Positions 36,609-47,247 of a stretch of DNA of 64,000 nucleotides are shown here, piece by piece. Source of the DNA: Bradyrhizobium semiaridum. GTDB lineage: Bacteria; Pseudomonadota; Alphaproteobacteria; Rhizobiales; Xanthobacteraceae. The position numbers and the translations under genes were made by a program. The notes below the pieces were generated by a model. The model saw only the letters and a list, made by a program, of their open reading frames with translations, searched no databases and was not told the origin of the DNA. The DNA lies in NCBI RefSeq assembly GCF_020329505.1, contig NZ_JAGKJJ010000006.1:124001-188000 (forward strand). The letters are read 5' to 3'. Position 1 is the stretch's first letter. Every line of letters begins with the position of its first letter.

Positions 36609-37613
36609 TCAGTTCATCGGGCTGCGGCCCGTTTCCTTCAGGAACTCGTCGATCAAGGGCTGACCGACGCGAGAGGCGACGTCCTTGTAGACCGGCATCA
36701 TCGCCTTGCGCATCGCCTCGTCCTGCTCCGGCGTCAGCTTGACGATCTCGCTCTTGCCGCTCTTCTTGATCTCGGCGAGTGCGTCCTCGTTTTCCTTGGC
36801 GGACTGGCTGTTGCCGTAGGCGGTGGCTTCCTTCATCGCCTTGTCGAGCTGCTCGCGAACATCGGCCGGCAGGCCATCCCAGAACTTCTTATTCACGACC
36901 ACGACGTAGCCGATATAGCCGTGGTTGGTCTCGGTGATGTACTTCTGCACCTCGTGCATCTTCTGGGTGTAGATGTTCGACCAGGTGTTCTCCTGGCCGT
37001 CGACGACGCCGGTCTGCAGCGCCTGGTAGACTTCCGAGAACGCCATCACCTGCGGAATCGCGCCGAGCGATCGGAATTGGGCTTCCAGCACCTTCGACGA
37101 CTGGATGCGGAACTTGAGGCCCTTGTAGTCGGCGGGCGCGACCAGCTTCTTGTTGGCGCTCATCTGCTTGAAGCCATTGTCCCAATAGGCAAGACCGGTC
37201 ATTCCCTTGGCATCGAGCAGCTTGAGCAGCTTGGCGCCGAGTGGACCGTCGGTGACCTTGCGCAGCGTCTTGAGGTCCGGAAGGATGTAGGGCAGGTCGA
37301 ACACCTCGAATTCCTTGACCCCGATCGGCCCGAACTTCGAGTTCGACGGCGCCAGCATCTGCACCGCGCCGAGCTGCAGCGCCTCGAGCTCTTCCTTGTC
37401 CTTGTAGAGCTGCGAGTTCGGGTAGACTTCGACCTTCACCTTGCCGGCGGTGTATTTCTCGGCGAGCTCCTTGAACTTCTCGGCCGCCTGCCCCTTCGGC
37501 GTATTGGTCGCCACCACGTGGCTGAATTTGAGAATGATCGGCGACTGCGCGAACGCCGGTCCGGCAACAGTCAGCGCCGCGATCGAAGCCGCAGCCAAAA
37601 TGAATCTACGCAT
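36609..37613 (-). CDS. dctP: TRAP transporter substrate-binding protein (DctP)
   Basis: 334 residues from ATG 37613 with GGGAGGAAAC upstream. The signal peptide RRFILAAASIAALTVAGPAFA precedes QSPIILKFSHVVATNTPKG, the usual DctP start. The conserved substrate-anchoring Arg lies in KGLKFRIQSS, and VMAFSEVYQALQTGVVDGQE and NTWSNIY are standard. It binds a carboxylate in the periplasm and hands it to DctQM. First gene of the TRAP operon. Confidence 0.92.
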   Translation of the reverse strand: MRRFILAAASIAALTVAGPAFAQSPIILKFSHVVATNTPKGQAAEKFKELAEKYTAGKVKVEVYPNSQLYKDKEELEALQLGAVQMLAPSNSKFGPIGVKEFEVFDLPYILPDLKTLRKVTDGPLGAKLLKLLDAKGMTGLAYWDNGFKQMSANKKLVAPADYKGLKFRIQSSKVLEAQFRSLGAIPQVMAFSEVYQALQTGVVDGQENTWSNIYTQKMHEVQKYITETNHGYIGYVVVVNKKFWDGLPADVREQLDKAMKEATAYGNSQSAKENEDALAEIKKSGKSEIVKLTPEQDEAMRKAMMPVYKDVASRVGQPLIDEFLKETGRSPMN

Positions 37614-38051
37614 GTTTCCTCCCGCGTATTGCGGAGCACGAACCATCGGCCCCGAGCCATTCCGCCGCACCTTTACAGAGAAGCGAACGCGAATGCCATT
37701 GCCCCTTTAGCAGGGTCTGATTTGCATATTGCTGCGATGCACAATACACACTGCGACAGCGGTATCGACCGCGGCCGTTGCGACCGTTCGATAACACCGC
37801 TGCACGCTGTGCCCCGCCGTGGCGGCGAGGTCAATGCGAGGTTCGGAAAGGGCGAATTCGCGAGCCGCGAATGCTGGTGGCGGTGTCCCGTCCAGGTGTG
37901 CGCTTTCGAACGGATAGTCGGACAGCTTACTCGCGGTCCCGCATTCGTTGCAGCAAGCGCGCGGCGGCAACGAGATCCGGCGTGGCAAAGCCCTCCGTGA
38001 ACCTTTCATGGACCGGGGCGAGCGACCGAACGGCCTTTGGCATGAACATCC
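37614..38051. other. Upstream region of TRAP operon, no gene seen
   Basis: Open frames here are shadows without motifs. The stretch should hold the dctP promoter. Downstream part (about 37980-38050) may include the degraded 5' end of the oxidoreductase-like fragment. Confidence 0.35.
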
Positions 38052-38423
38052 ATGGCGATGAAGAGCCGGATCGGCGCAGAGACGATCGCCTGCTCGACCT
38101 GTCACATGACCTCCACTTTACCGAACGATCCGGCGCCGGCACCGCTGCGCGCCGGCATCGACTGGCAGCTCGCGCCGGTTGAGTTCGACTGGTTCGGCAA
38201 GAGCGGCGCCGAGATCTGCGCGCAACTGAGGGATCCCAAGCGCAATGGCGGCCGCGACGCCGTCGGTCTGCTCGAACATCTGCGGCACGATGCATCGCTC
38301 GGCGGCTTCATCCCGCGCGGCTGGGCGCCCGGCGCCGGCCGCAGCACGCCGCCGGGGACCTTCGAGGATCACGTCAAGGACATGGCGCAGTGGGGCGCGG
38401 CGGGGCAACCCTGTCCGAATTGA
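38052..38423 (+). pseudogene. Isoquinoline 1-oxidoreductase subunit-like C-terminal fragment
   Basis: 123 codons are open, with a heme-c-like CSTCH motif, WQLAPVEFDWFGKSGAEICA, LRDPKRNGGRDAVGLLEH and a TPPGTFEDHVKDMAQW ending. This matches the C-terminal half of small CxxCH proteins annotated as isoquinoline 1-oxidoreductase subunits. The expected signal peptide and first CxxCH are missing, and weakly similar sequence upstream is in another frame, so the gene seems truncated or shifted at the 5' end. It could also be a short intact derivative. Confidence 0.5.
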
Positions 38424-38478
38424 CGGCGGCGTTGCCGCCACAGGCGACGGCGCTTTGCTTGCGCTGGTACGCCTTGAT

Positions 38479-39459
38479 CTATCCTGCCTGTCCCGCTCGC
38501 GCAGTCTCCGGGGCGCGCAGATAATCCAGCATCAGGCGGCTGGTCACGGACAGGTGCGCGGCATCGCGGACCACCAGCTTCAATTCGCGCCGCCCCCAGG
38601 CGTCGCGCAGCGGGATCGCACGCAGCCCCATGCCGGCGCCGACCACCGCGAAGGCGCGGTCGGGGATCAGGCCGAGGCCCATATTGGCCTGCACCATGCG
38701 GCATACCGCATCGAAGCCGGGCACGTTGATGCGCAGCCGCATCGTCTTGCCCGCCTGCGTCGCCGCATATTGCGAGCGCAGATAGATCGAGCTCGCGGTG
38801 TGCAGGCCGATGTGATCGTAATCGAGCGTTTCGGTGAACAGCAGGCTGTCACGACCGGCTAGCGGATGATCCGGCCGCATCACCACGACCAGATTGTCGT
38901 AGCGATAGTGAAAGGCCTCGAGCGCGCGGCTGTCGGCCTCGGCCGAGCAGATGCCGATCTCGGCCGCGCCCTCCTCGATGCCGCGCACCACCTGCCCGCT
39001 CGGCCGCTCCTGCAAATCGACGCGCAGCAGCTCATGCGCGGCGAAGAAGGCGGATAGATCCTCCGGCAAATACTGCACGATCGCCGAGAGGTTGGCGAGC
39101 ATGCGGACATGGCCGCGCACGCCTTGCGAATATTCCGACAGCTCGACCGCGATCTTCTCGACATTGAGCAGCGTGACGCGGGCGTGATGCAGCAGCGCCT
39201 CGCCGGCCGGCGTCAGCGCCATGCCCTTTGCCAGCCGCTTGAACAGCGTGACGCCGAAAGCGAGCTCGAAATCGTTCATCCGCTTCGACACCGCCGAGGC
39301 CGCGATCCCCTCGCGCTGCGCGGCGCGGGTCAGGTTCTGCTCGTCGCAGACCGCGATGAAAAGACGCAGCGTGGTGAGATCGACGCGGCGCGTCAGCGCG
39401 GCTTCCGCAGCCGTCGGGCTGCGCTGCGGAAGGTCGACGGCGATGGAGGCAAGCGACAT
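38479..39459 (-). CDS. LysR-family transcriptional regulator
   Basis: 326 residues. The HTH sits at about 28-88 (LTTLRLFIAVCDEQNLTRAA, AASAVSKRMNDFELAFG, LFKRLAKGMALTPAGE), after a 25-residue N-terminal extension that may be an annotation artefact. The effector domain begins near 115 with RGHVRMLANLSAIVQYLPE. LysR proteins bind a small metabolite and usually control a neighbouring gene. Candidates are the TRAP operon or the fragment on its left; no divergent gene is adjacent on the right. Confidence 0.9.
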   Translation of the reverse strand: MSLASIAVDLPQRSPTAAEAALTRRVDLTTLRLFIAVCDEQNLTRAAQREGIAASAVSKRMNDFELAFGVTLFKRLAKGMALTPAGEALLHHARVTLLNVEKIAVELSEYSQGVRGHVRMLANLSAIVQYLPEDLSAFFAAHELLRVDLQERPSGQVVRGIEEGAAEIGICSAEADSRALEAFHYRYDNLVVVMRPDHPLAGRDSLLFTETLDYDHIGLHTASSIYLRSQYAATQAGKTMRLRINVPGFDAVCRMVQANMGLGLIPDRAFAVVGAGMGLRAIPLRDAWGRRELKLVVRDAAHLSVTSRLMLDYLRAPETARAGQAG

Positions 39460-40147
39460 GGGTAGTGTCCCGGCGGGGATGGACGCGCCAAGGTTAGCGC
39501 CGGCCGGGGTGCAAAAAATCCCAATTGCGACGGCGGCCGGGCCGCGGCGTGGAAACGGATTCCAGTACTTGCCTCAAAATCGGCAACAGATTCCAATACG
39601 GGTGTTCATGTCCGGCGTCGTCCTGGCGAACGCCAGGACCCATTGCCCCAGCCGCTTGTCGTAGCGCGACGCTGGGCCGCTAATTCCGCTCTCAATCGAA
39701 TTCGGTGGTTATGGGTCCTGGCTTTCGCCAGGACGACGAAGTGGGGAGGCTGCTCGCTACAACTTTATTGCCGCCATCCTGAGTGAGTGTGGAGCCTTGT
39801 CCTCACCCATCGCTGTCATCGCCCGGCCTGCGCGCAATTGCCCACATGGACCGGGCGATCCAGTATTCCAGAGACAGTCGCTATTGAGCCGATAGGCCGC
39901 GGCGTACTGGATCGCCCGGTCAAGCCGGGGGACGACAGCGAGCAAGTTGAACTAACCAACCGGTTACCTGGGGGGCGCGCAGCGGCCGTCTCGAAGGGGC
40001 GGCGGCCCGGGCTTTCCTCGAGGTGATTGTGACGCGTTGAAGCAGTGGGGCCGTGCATCCGTCGAGACACCGCTTCGCGGCCGCTCCAGCGACAAAGGCG
40101 AAGCCTTTGCGCGGGGATGACTGGTTTGAAAGGCGGACGCCCAAACA
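39460..40147. repeat. Intergenic region with inverted repetitive elements
   Basis: Contains facing copies of a palindromic unit: GTCGTCCTGGCGAACGCCAG (from 39617) and, about 100 bp on, the inverted TCCTGGCTTTCGCCAGGACG (from 39716). A second pair of arms, GGACCGGGCGATCCAGTA (39848-39865) and TACTGGATCGCCCGGTC (39905-39921), frames a further 75 bp. These are the REP-like intergenic repeats seen in Bradyrhizobium-type genomes. No gene is evident. Confidence 0.55.
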
Positions 40148-40173
40148 AAACGCGGCGCCGAAGCGCCGCGTTT
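40148..40173 (-). terminator. Rho-independent terminator of leuA
   Basis: Stem CGCGGCGC (40151-40158) and GCGCCGCG (40163-40170) with a CGAA loop, flanked by AAA and TTT. On the minus strand it is followed by TTTTGTTT. It lies 22 bp past the leuA stop. Confidence 0.8.
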
Positions 40174-40194
40174 CGTATTGCCTCTAACCGTCCG

Positions 40195-41757
<1,563 letters not shown>

Positions 41758-42489
41758 GTCTCGAATTCCTCTAAAAGCTTTGCGCCCGTCCGGTTGCTTC
41801 TGGGTTCCTTGGGGCGATGTCAGGGTCTGGTGATCTCGTCAAACCCCTGAGTGCCCAGGCGCAATTGCCCAGCCGGCCCTCAGGGGCAGGTAAGAAGCAG
41901 GCCGCCAAGAAGGAGGGTGCGCGCTGCGGCCGGGATCGTGGCGGTAGCCAAGGCCACCTCCCCGAGAATCCCATCGATTTGGCCGCGAATCAGCATTGCC
42001 AGACCCTTTGAGCGCCCAGATCCTCGGGCAAAACCGTTGACGGTTGGTTGCCGGGGCGCATGGTGCGGTCGTTCTAGACGATTATGGCAAGCCGCCGCAA
42101 TGGGGAAAGAGAGACAGCAGAGCTGACCTAATGCAACGGACGATAGGCCCGGCGCCATTTCGGAACAATAGAATAGTACCGATGAGTTGCCCGACGTGTC
42201 AAGGCCGGCGCCGAATGCACCCGCCAGCTCCTTTGCATGGGGTTGTTTTTCGAGATTTGACGTTGCGGTAAGGGACGTATCGGCCGAACGGTTCCCTCTC
42301 CCCTTGCGGGAGAGGGTTACGGAGAGGGATCCCACACGACGTGCTCCTTCGATCGTGCGCTTCGACGCGCGCGGTCGAGATTGCGAGGGCGCGGCACCCA
42401 TGTCGATCATTTCGCCCGGGTCCACCCGTCACCCCCAACCCTCTCCCACAAGGGGAGAGGGAGTCTGAGCAGGTGCTCACCTGACGGCG
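41758..42489. other. Upstream region of leuA, no gene; contains two repeat hairpins
   Basis: No convincing coding frame in 730 bp. Two hairpins of one family occur: CCCTCTC...GAGAGGG at 42294-42316 and CCCTCTCCC-ACAA-GGGGAGAGGG at 42439-42461. The rest should include the leuA promoter; I could not place it with confidence. Confidence 0.4.
42294..42461. repeat. Pair of CCCTCTCCC-type palindromic repeats
   Basis: The two hairpins (42294-42316 and 42439-42461) belong to the same family as two further hairpins at 47083-47104 and 47177-47200. The motif is a C/T-rich arm CCCTCTCCC, a short A/T-containing loop and its complement, a common intergenic repeat of alphaproteobacteria. Confidence 0.6.
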
Positions 42490-43437
42490 CTACTTCTTCT
42501 TCGCCTTCTTTCCGTTCCCTTCCGCGCCGCCCTTCCCCTCCGCCAGCAGCGCGTCGCGGACGCGCTTGAATTCGCTGAGGTCCGCCTTGTCGACTTCGGG
42601 GAATTTCAGGTCGAGCCTGTCGAGGGCGTCGACGATGGTCGAGCCGATCACGACGCGGGCGAACCATTTGTGGTCGGCGGGGACGATGTGCCACGGCGCC
42701 TCCCTGGTCGAGGTGTGGTGGATCATGTCCTGGTAGGCGGTCTGGTATTTCGCCCACAGCTTGCGCTCGGCAACATCAGCCATCGAGAACTTCCAGTTCT
42801 TCGCCGGCTCCTCCAGCCGGGCGAGGAAGCGCTGGCGCTGCTCCTCCTTGGAGACATGCAGGAAGAACTTCAGGATCACGGTGCCGTTGCGCGACAAATA
42901 GCGCTCGATCGCCGAGATGTCCTCGAAGCGCTCGCGCCAGATGTTTTTCGTCACCAGCTTCTTCGGGATCTTCTGCCTCTCCAGCACCTCCGGATGCACG
43001 CGCACCACGAGGCATTCCTCGTAATAAGAGCGGTTGAAGATGCCGATGCGGCCGCGTTCCGGCAGCGCGACCATCGCGCGCCACATGAAATCGTGATCGA
43101 GCTCGCGGCTCGACGGCTGCTTGAACGACCACACCTCGCAGCCCTGCGGGTTGACGCCCTCGAACACGCTCTTGATCGCAGAATCCTTGCCGGCGGCGTC
43201 CATGCCCTGGAAGATCAAGAGCAGCGACCAGCGGTCCTGGGCGTAGAGCCTTTCCTGGAAATCGTTGAGCCGCTTGCGGTTCGCTTCGATGATCTTGCTT
43301 CCCGCATCCTTGTCGATGCCGCCCTTCTCGGCGGTCCGGAACGATTTGAGGTGGAATTCGCTCGCGCCGTCGTAACGGAACGGCGCGACAAAGGGTTTTA
43401 GTTCATCGGCGAGCGATGGGGACGGTTTGTTGCTCAT
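42490..43437 (-). CDS. ppk2: Polyphosphate kinase 2 family protein
   Basis: 315 residues. PPK2 enzymes transfer phosphate between polyphosphate and nucleotides. Walker A is LLIFQGMDAAGKDSAIKSVF, the Walker B region is RIGIFNRSYYEECLVVRVHP, and the lid is KFFLHVSKEEQRQRFLAR. WHIVPADHKWFARVV near the C-terminus is also conserved. The tail ends in a run of Lys and Gly (GKKAKKK). The gene overlaps the 3' end of livM by 35 bp, so it is transcribed with the Liv transporter. Class (I, II or III) is not decided here. Confidence 0.92.
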   Translation of the reverse strand: MSNKPSPSLADELKPFVAPFRYDGASEFHLKSFRTAEKGGIDKDAGSKIIEANRKRLNDFQERLYAQDRWSLLLIFQGMDAAGKDSAIKSVFEGVNPQGCEVWSFKQPSSRELDHDFMWRAMVALPERGRIGIFNRSYYEECLVVRVHPEVLERQKIPKKLVTKNIWRERFEDISAIERYLSRNGTVILKFFLHVSKEEQRQRFLARLEEPAKNWKFSMADVAERKLWAKYQTAYQDMIHHTSTREAPWHIVPADHKWFARVVIGSTIVDALDRLDLKFPEVDKADLSEFKRVRDALLAEGKGGAEGNGKKAKKK

Positions 43438-44413
43438 GACCTCTCGGCGGCTTGCGTGGCGATTTGACCAGGTCGATCACGCTACCAAGAATGCCCTTGG
43501 GCAGGAAGATGATGAACAGCACCAGCAGCACGCCATAGACCAGATTGTCCCAGCCGACCGCCTTGGTGCCGAACGAGATGCGCAGCACCTCCGCGAGCAG
43601 GATGGTGATGATGGCGCCGACCGTCGGCCCGAGCGCGACATAGACGCCGCCCACGATCGCCGCGAACACCATCTGCAGCGAGACCGCGATGCCGCTGACC
43701 GTGTCGGGCGAGATGAACATCTGGTACTGGCAGTAGAGCGCGCCGGCCAGTGCGGTCATCAGCGCCGAGATCAGCGTGATCTTGAGCTTCTCGGCGGTGA
43801 CGTTGACGCCGGCGGCGGCGGCGGCGTCCTCGTCCTCCGAGATCGCCTCCATGGCATGGCGGCTCATGCTGCGGTCGATGGCGCGCCAGACCGCGAGGCC
43901 AACCACCCAGACCGTCAACGCGATCAGATACCAGGTGGTCTTGTCGTCGAATTGCAGCGCGATGAGTCCCTTGCCGCTCGGGGCGCGCTGCGGCGTGTAG
44001 CCGAGCGAGCCGCCGGTATAGTCGCGCGTCGCAGTGATGACCTGCAGCACGATGCCCGACAGCGCCAAGGTCACCAGCACGAAGTAGTGCCCGGTGATGC
44101 GGAAGCGGAAGCAGGGATAGGCGACGATCAGCGCCAGCACGCCGGCGGTCGCCATGCTCAAGGGAATGCCGATCCACGGCGTGATGCCGAGGTGGTTCCA
44201 GAGCAGCGCCGTGACATAGGCACCGATGCCCATGAAGCCGCCATGGCCGAGCGAGACCAGGCCGAAGCGGCCCATGATCGACCACGATGTGTAGGCGAAC
44301 GACCAGATCAGGATCAGCACCAGGATGTGCAGGTGATAGGGATCGCGGTGCACGAACGGCACCGCGACGAGCACGATCAGCGCGATGATCCAGCCTGCGA
44401 GCTGCCTGTTCAC
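43403..44413 (-). CDS. livM: Branched-chain amino acid-type ABC permease (LivM)
   Basis: 336 residues from GTG 44413, which overlaps the livH stop (GTGA). LivM hallmarks: GRFGLVSLGHGGFMGIGAYV, FRITGHYFVLVTLALSGIVL and the cytoplasmic loop GVNVTAEKLKITLISALMTA. About ten membrane helices. Its operon holds LivH, LivF, LivG and a binding protein. Liv-type systems of rhizobia also carry aromatic acids, urea or other amides, so leucine is not certain. Confidence 0.9.
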   Translation of the reverse strand: MNRQLAGWIIALIVLVAVPFVHRDPYHLHILVLILIWSFAYTSWSIMGRFGLVSLGHGGFMGIGAYVTALLWNHLGITPWIGIPLSMATAGVLALIVAYPCFRFRITGHYFVLVTLALSGIVLQVITATRDYTGGSLGYTPQRAPSGKGLIALQFDDKTTWYLIALTVWVVGLAVWRAIDRSMSRHAMEAISEDEDAAAAAGVNVTAEKLKITLISALMTALAGALYCQYQMFISPDTVSGIAVSLQMVFAAIVGGVYVALGPTVGAIITILLAEVLRISFGTKAVGWDNLVYGVLLVLFIIFLPKGILGSVIDLVKSPRKPPRGHEQQTVPIARR

Positions 44414-45291
44414 GAGCGCCTCGCCAGAAGGCCCGCGGGCCGGATGAACATCATGACGATGAAGAAGGCGAACGCCAGCACGTAGCCCCATTCAAGGTCG
44501 GAGAACAGGCCGCCGAGCGAGATGATCTCGGCGAACACGAAGGCGGCGATGAAGCCGCCGATGAAATTGCCGAGCCCGCCGAGCACGCAGATCAGGAAGG
44601 TGATCGGGCCGAACGACAGGCCGACGAACGGATGCACGTCGTATTGCAGCACCAGGAGGCATGCGGCGAGGCCGGCAAGCCCGCCGCCGACCGCCGAGGT
44701 GATCAGGTAGATGCGCTTGGTATCAACGCCCATCAGCGGCATGATCTGGCGGTCCTGCGCGATGGCGCGGATCGCGGTGCCGGTGAAGGTGCGGGTCAGG
44801 AACAGATAGACGCCGATCATGCCGAGCAGCGCCGCCACGAATGACAGCAGCCGTGCGTAGGAAAAATTCATCTCGCCGAGCGCCAGCACCGGCAGGCGGA
44901 TGCCGAGATTGCGGAAGTCGATGCCGAAGGCGACGGTGGCAAAGCTCTGCAGGATGAACAGCACGCCGCCGGTGGCGAGCAGCTGGTTGATCGGCGGCGC
45001 GGTGAGCAGCGGCGCGATGACGAGGTAATGCAGCGCCGCTCCGAGCAGCGCCACCAGCAGGATGACCAGCGGCGCGGCCGCCCAATAGGGCAAGTGGTAG
45101 ACCTGCACGAGATAGTACATGCCGTACATGCCGATCATCACCAGCTCGGCATAGCAGATCCAGGTGACGTCGATGACGCCGAAGATCAGGTTGAGCCCGA
45201 GCGCGAGCAGCGCCAGCACGCCGCCGAGCAGGATGCCGTTGATCACGGCCTCTAAGAGGTAGATGTCGAAGATGTCGAGGAAGGATTGCAT
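44410..45291 (-). CDS. livH: Branched-chain amino acid-type ABC permease (LivH)
   Basis: 293 residues from ATG 45291 (MQSFLDIFDIYLLEAVINGI), with AGGAAGGATT nearby in reverse orientation as part of the coding region and no clear ribosome site. LivH signatures are GGVLALLALGLNLIFGVIDV, AIRAIAQDRQIMPLMGVDT and FGPITFLICVLGGLGNFIGG. It pairs with LivM in the inner membrane. It is separated from livF by 240 bp that carry a large inverted repeat. Confidence 0.9.
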   Translation of the reverse strand: MQSFLDIFDIYLLEAVINGILLGGVLALLALGLNLIFGVIDVTWICYAELVMIGMYGMYYLVQVYHLPYWAAAPLVILLVALLGAALHYLVIAPLLTAPPINQLLATGGVLFILQSFATVAFGIDFRNLGIRLPVLALGEMNFSYARLLSFVAALLGMIGVYLFLTRTFTGTAIRAIAQDRQIMPLMGVDTKRIYLITSAVGGGLAGLAACLLVLQYDVHPFVGLSFGPITFLICVLGGLGNFIGGFIAAFVFAEIISLGGLFSDLEWGYVLAFAFFIVMMFIRPAGLLARRS

Positions 45292-45340
45292 GCTCTCACA
45301 CTGCCTTAGACCGCGACGTCTTCCATTGAACTGGCACAAC

Positions 45341-45485
45341 CGTCATCCTGAGGCGCGAGCCTTGCAGCGCAACTGCGCTGCTGGGCGAGCCTCGAAGGAT
45401 GCACGGCCCGGCTGGTGGCCGATTCCTCCTTCGAGGCTCGCCCCGCGGCGCAAGCGCGCCGCAGGGCTCGCACCTCAGGATGACG
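45341..45485. repeat. Large inverted repeat (REP-like) between livH and livF
   Basis: Left arm CGTCATCCTGAGG (45341-45353) is the exact complement of the right arm CCTCAGGATGACG (45473-45485). Nested pairs include GAGCCTCGAAGGA against TCCTTCGAGGCTC (45387-45399 and 45426-45438). The whole unit can form a long branched hairpin, as known for intergenic repeats in Bradyrhizobium-like genomes. It may lower livHM expression relative to livFG. Confidence 0.75.
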
Positions 45486-45530
45486 GGGAAACTGCGTGAG
45501 CACGCCTGCCCAATCTACTTTCATCATCCT

Positions 45531-46235
45531 CTACACCCCCAGATATGCCTGTCTGATGGTGTCGCTGGCCGCGAGCTCTTCGGCGGTACCGGCGGCGCGG
45601 ATGCTGCCGGCTTCCAGGAGGTAGGCGCGGTCGACCACGCGCAGCACCTGCTGCACGTTCTGCTCGACGATCAGCACGGTGAGGCCGCTGGCGCGGATGC
45701 GCTTGACCAGCTCGAACACCTGCTGCACCACGACCGGCGCCAGCCCCGCCGAGGGTTCGTCGAGCAGCAGCAGTTTGGGGTTCGACATCAACGCGCGGCC
45801 GATCGCGCACATCTGCTGCTCGCCGCCGGACATGGTGCCGGCCATCTGGTTACGGCGCTCCTTCATGCGCGGGAACAGGTCGAACACGAAATCGAGCCGC
45901 TCGGCATATTTGGCGCGCGCGCCCGGCATGTAGGCGCCCATCTTCAGATTGTCCGCGACCGTGAGCCGCGGAAACAGCCGGCGGTTCTCCGGCACATGGG
46001 CGATGCCGAGGCTGACGATGCGGTGCGCGGGTGTCGCCGCGACGTCGGTGCCCTCCATCGCGATGCGGCCCTTGATCGGACGGATCAGGCCGGAGATCAC
46101 CCGCATCAACGTGGTCTTGCCGGCGCCGTTCGGGCCGATCACGCCGACCGCCTCGCCCGCCTTGACGTCGAGGCTGACGTCGAACAGCGCCTGGAAGCTG
46201 CCGTAACCTGCGTCGATCGATTTCAATTCCAGCAT
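45531..46235 (-). CDS. livF: Liv-type ABC transporter ATP-binding protein (LivF)
   Basis: 234 residues. Walker A GPNGAGKTT near residue 36, signature AGTMSGGEQQMCAIGRAL, and Walker B LLLLDEPSAGLAP, then VFELVKRIRASGLTVLIVEQ. One of two cytoplasmic ATPases of the transporter. Starts ATG 46235, three bases after livG. Confidence 0.93.
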   Translation of the reverse strand: MLELKSIDAGYGSFQALFDVSLDVKAGEAVGVIGPNGAGKTTLMRVISGLIRPIKGRIAMEGTDVAATPAHRIVSLGIAHVPENRRLFPRLTVADNLKMGAYMPGARAKYAERLDFVFDLFPRMKERRNQMAGTMSGGEQQMCAIGRALMSNPKLLLLDEPSAGLAPVVVQQVFELVKRIRASGLTVLIVEQNVQQVLRVVDRAYLLEAGSIRAAGTAEELAASDTIRQAYLGV

Positions 46236-46238
46236 GCG

Positions 46239-47012
46239 TCACGCCCCGATCCGGCGGCGCGCCTGCGCCGCCGCGGCGGCCGCGAGCGAGGCGTCCGCAT
46301 CGGTGCCGAGATAGACCTCGATGACGCGGCGGTCGCCGGCAACATCGGCGGGCAAGCCTTCGGCGATCTTCTCGCCGTGATCGAGCACCATGACGCGGTC
46401 GACCACCCGCATCAAAACGCCCATGATGTGCTCGACCCAGATGATGGTGATGCCGAGCTCGTCGCGGATCCGGCGCAGCATGTCGGCGGCCTGGTCCATC
46501 TCGTGCTCGTCGAGCCCGCCGAGGCTTTCGTCGGCCAGCAGCAGTTTCGGCCCGGTCGCGATCGCCTTGGCCAGTTCGAGCTTCTTCAAGCCTGCAGCTC
46601 CCAACCCCTCGACGCTGGCATGGCGATCGGTCGGCAGGCCGACCATCGCCAGCGCGCGCTCCGCCGCCTCCTCCGCCTTGGCGCGGCTGTGGCGGCCCTG
46701 GCCGTAGAAGCCGGCGAGCGAGACGTTGTCGAAGATGCTGAGGCGATGGAACGGCCGCGGAATCTGGAAGGTGCGGCCGATGCCGCTATTGATGATCCGG
46801 TGCGGCGCGAGGCCCGCGATCTCGCGGCCGTCGAACAGGATCGAGCCGGAGGTCGGCGACAGCGTGCCGGAGAGCATGTTGAAGATCGTGCTCTTGCCGG
46901 AACCGTTCGGGCCGATCAGGCCGAGGATCTCGCCCTGCTCGACGCGGAACGAGACGTTGTTGACGGCGCGAAAGCCGCCAAACCGCTTGACCAGGCCTTC
47001 GACCGCGAGCAC
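46239..47012 (-). CDS. livG: Liv-type ABC transporter ATP-binding protein (LivG)
   Basis: 257 residues if read from GTG 47012, which has AAGGAA six bases upstream; the frame is open to ATG 47057 but those 15 residues look non-native. Walker A GPNGSGKST and Walker B LLLADESLGGLDE are normal. The signature region reads EGLGAAGLKKLELAKAI, not LSGGQ, a variant seen in a subgroup of Liv-type ATPases. The C-terminal 25 residues are an Ala-rich tail. Partner of LivF. Confidence 0.88.
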   Translation of the reverse strand: MLAVEGLVKRFGGFRAVNNVSFRVEQGEILGLIGPNGSGKSTIFNMLSGTLSPTSGSILFDGREIAGLAPHRIINSGIGRTFQIPRPFHRLSIFDNVSLAGFYGQGRHSRAKAEEAAERALAMVGLPTDRHASVEGLGAAGLKKLELAKAIATGPKLLLADESLGGLDEHEMDQAADMLRRIRDELGITIIWVEHIMGVLMRVVDRVMVLDHGEKIAEGLPADVAGDRRVIEVYLGTDADASLAAAAAAQARRRIGA

Positions 47013-47082
47013 GGCGATTCCTTCCGAAACGCTAGAGCACGATGAGGTTAGGTTCAATCAGCCCGGCCGCTGGCTCACTGCA

Positions 47083-47200
47083 CCTCTCCCGCTTGCGGGG
47101 GAGGTCGCATCGCATCGCGATGCGGGTGGGGGCTCTTTCCACGACGTGGCTCGTGGAGAGAGCTCCCACCCCGGCGCTCCCCCGCAAGCGGGAGAGGGAG
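47083..47200. repeat. Pair of CCTCTCCCGC-type palindromic repeats
   Basis: CCTCTCCCGC-TT-GCGGGGGAGG (47083-47104) and CTCCCCCGC-AA-GCGGGAGAGG (from 47177) lie between the binding-protein gene and livG, with an internal SHORT inverted GCATCGCATCGCGATGCG between them (47107-47124). Same family as at 42294-42461. Confidence 0.6.
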
Positions 47201-47247
47201 CGCAGTTTCTTCGCGGCTGCCGTTCTACCTAATCTCATTGTGCGCTG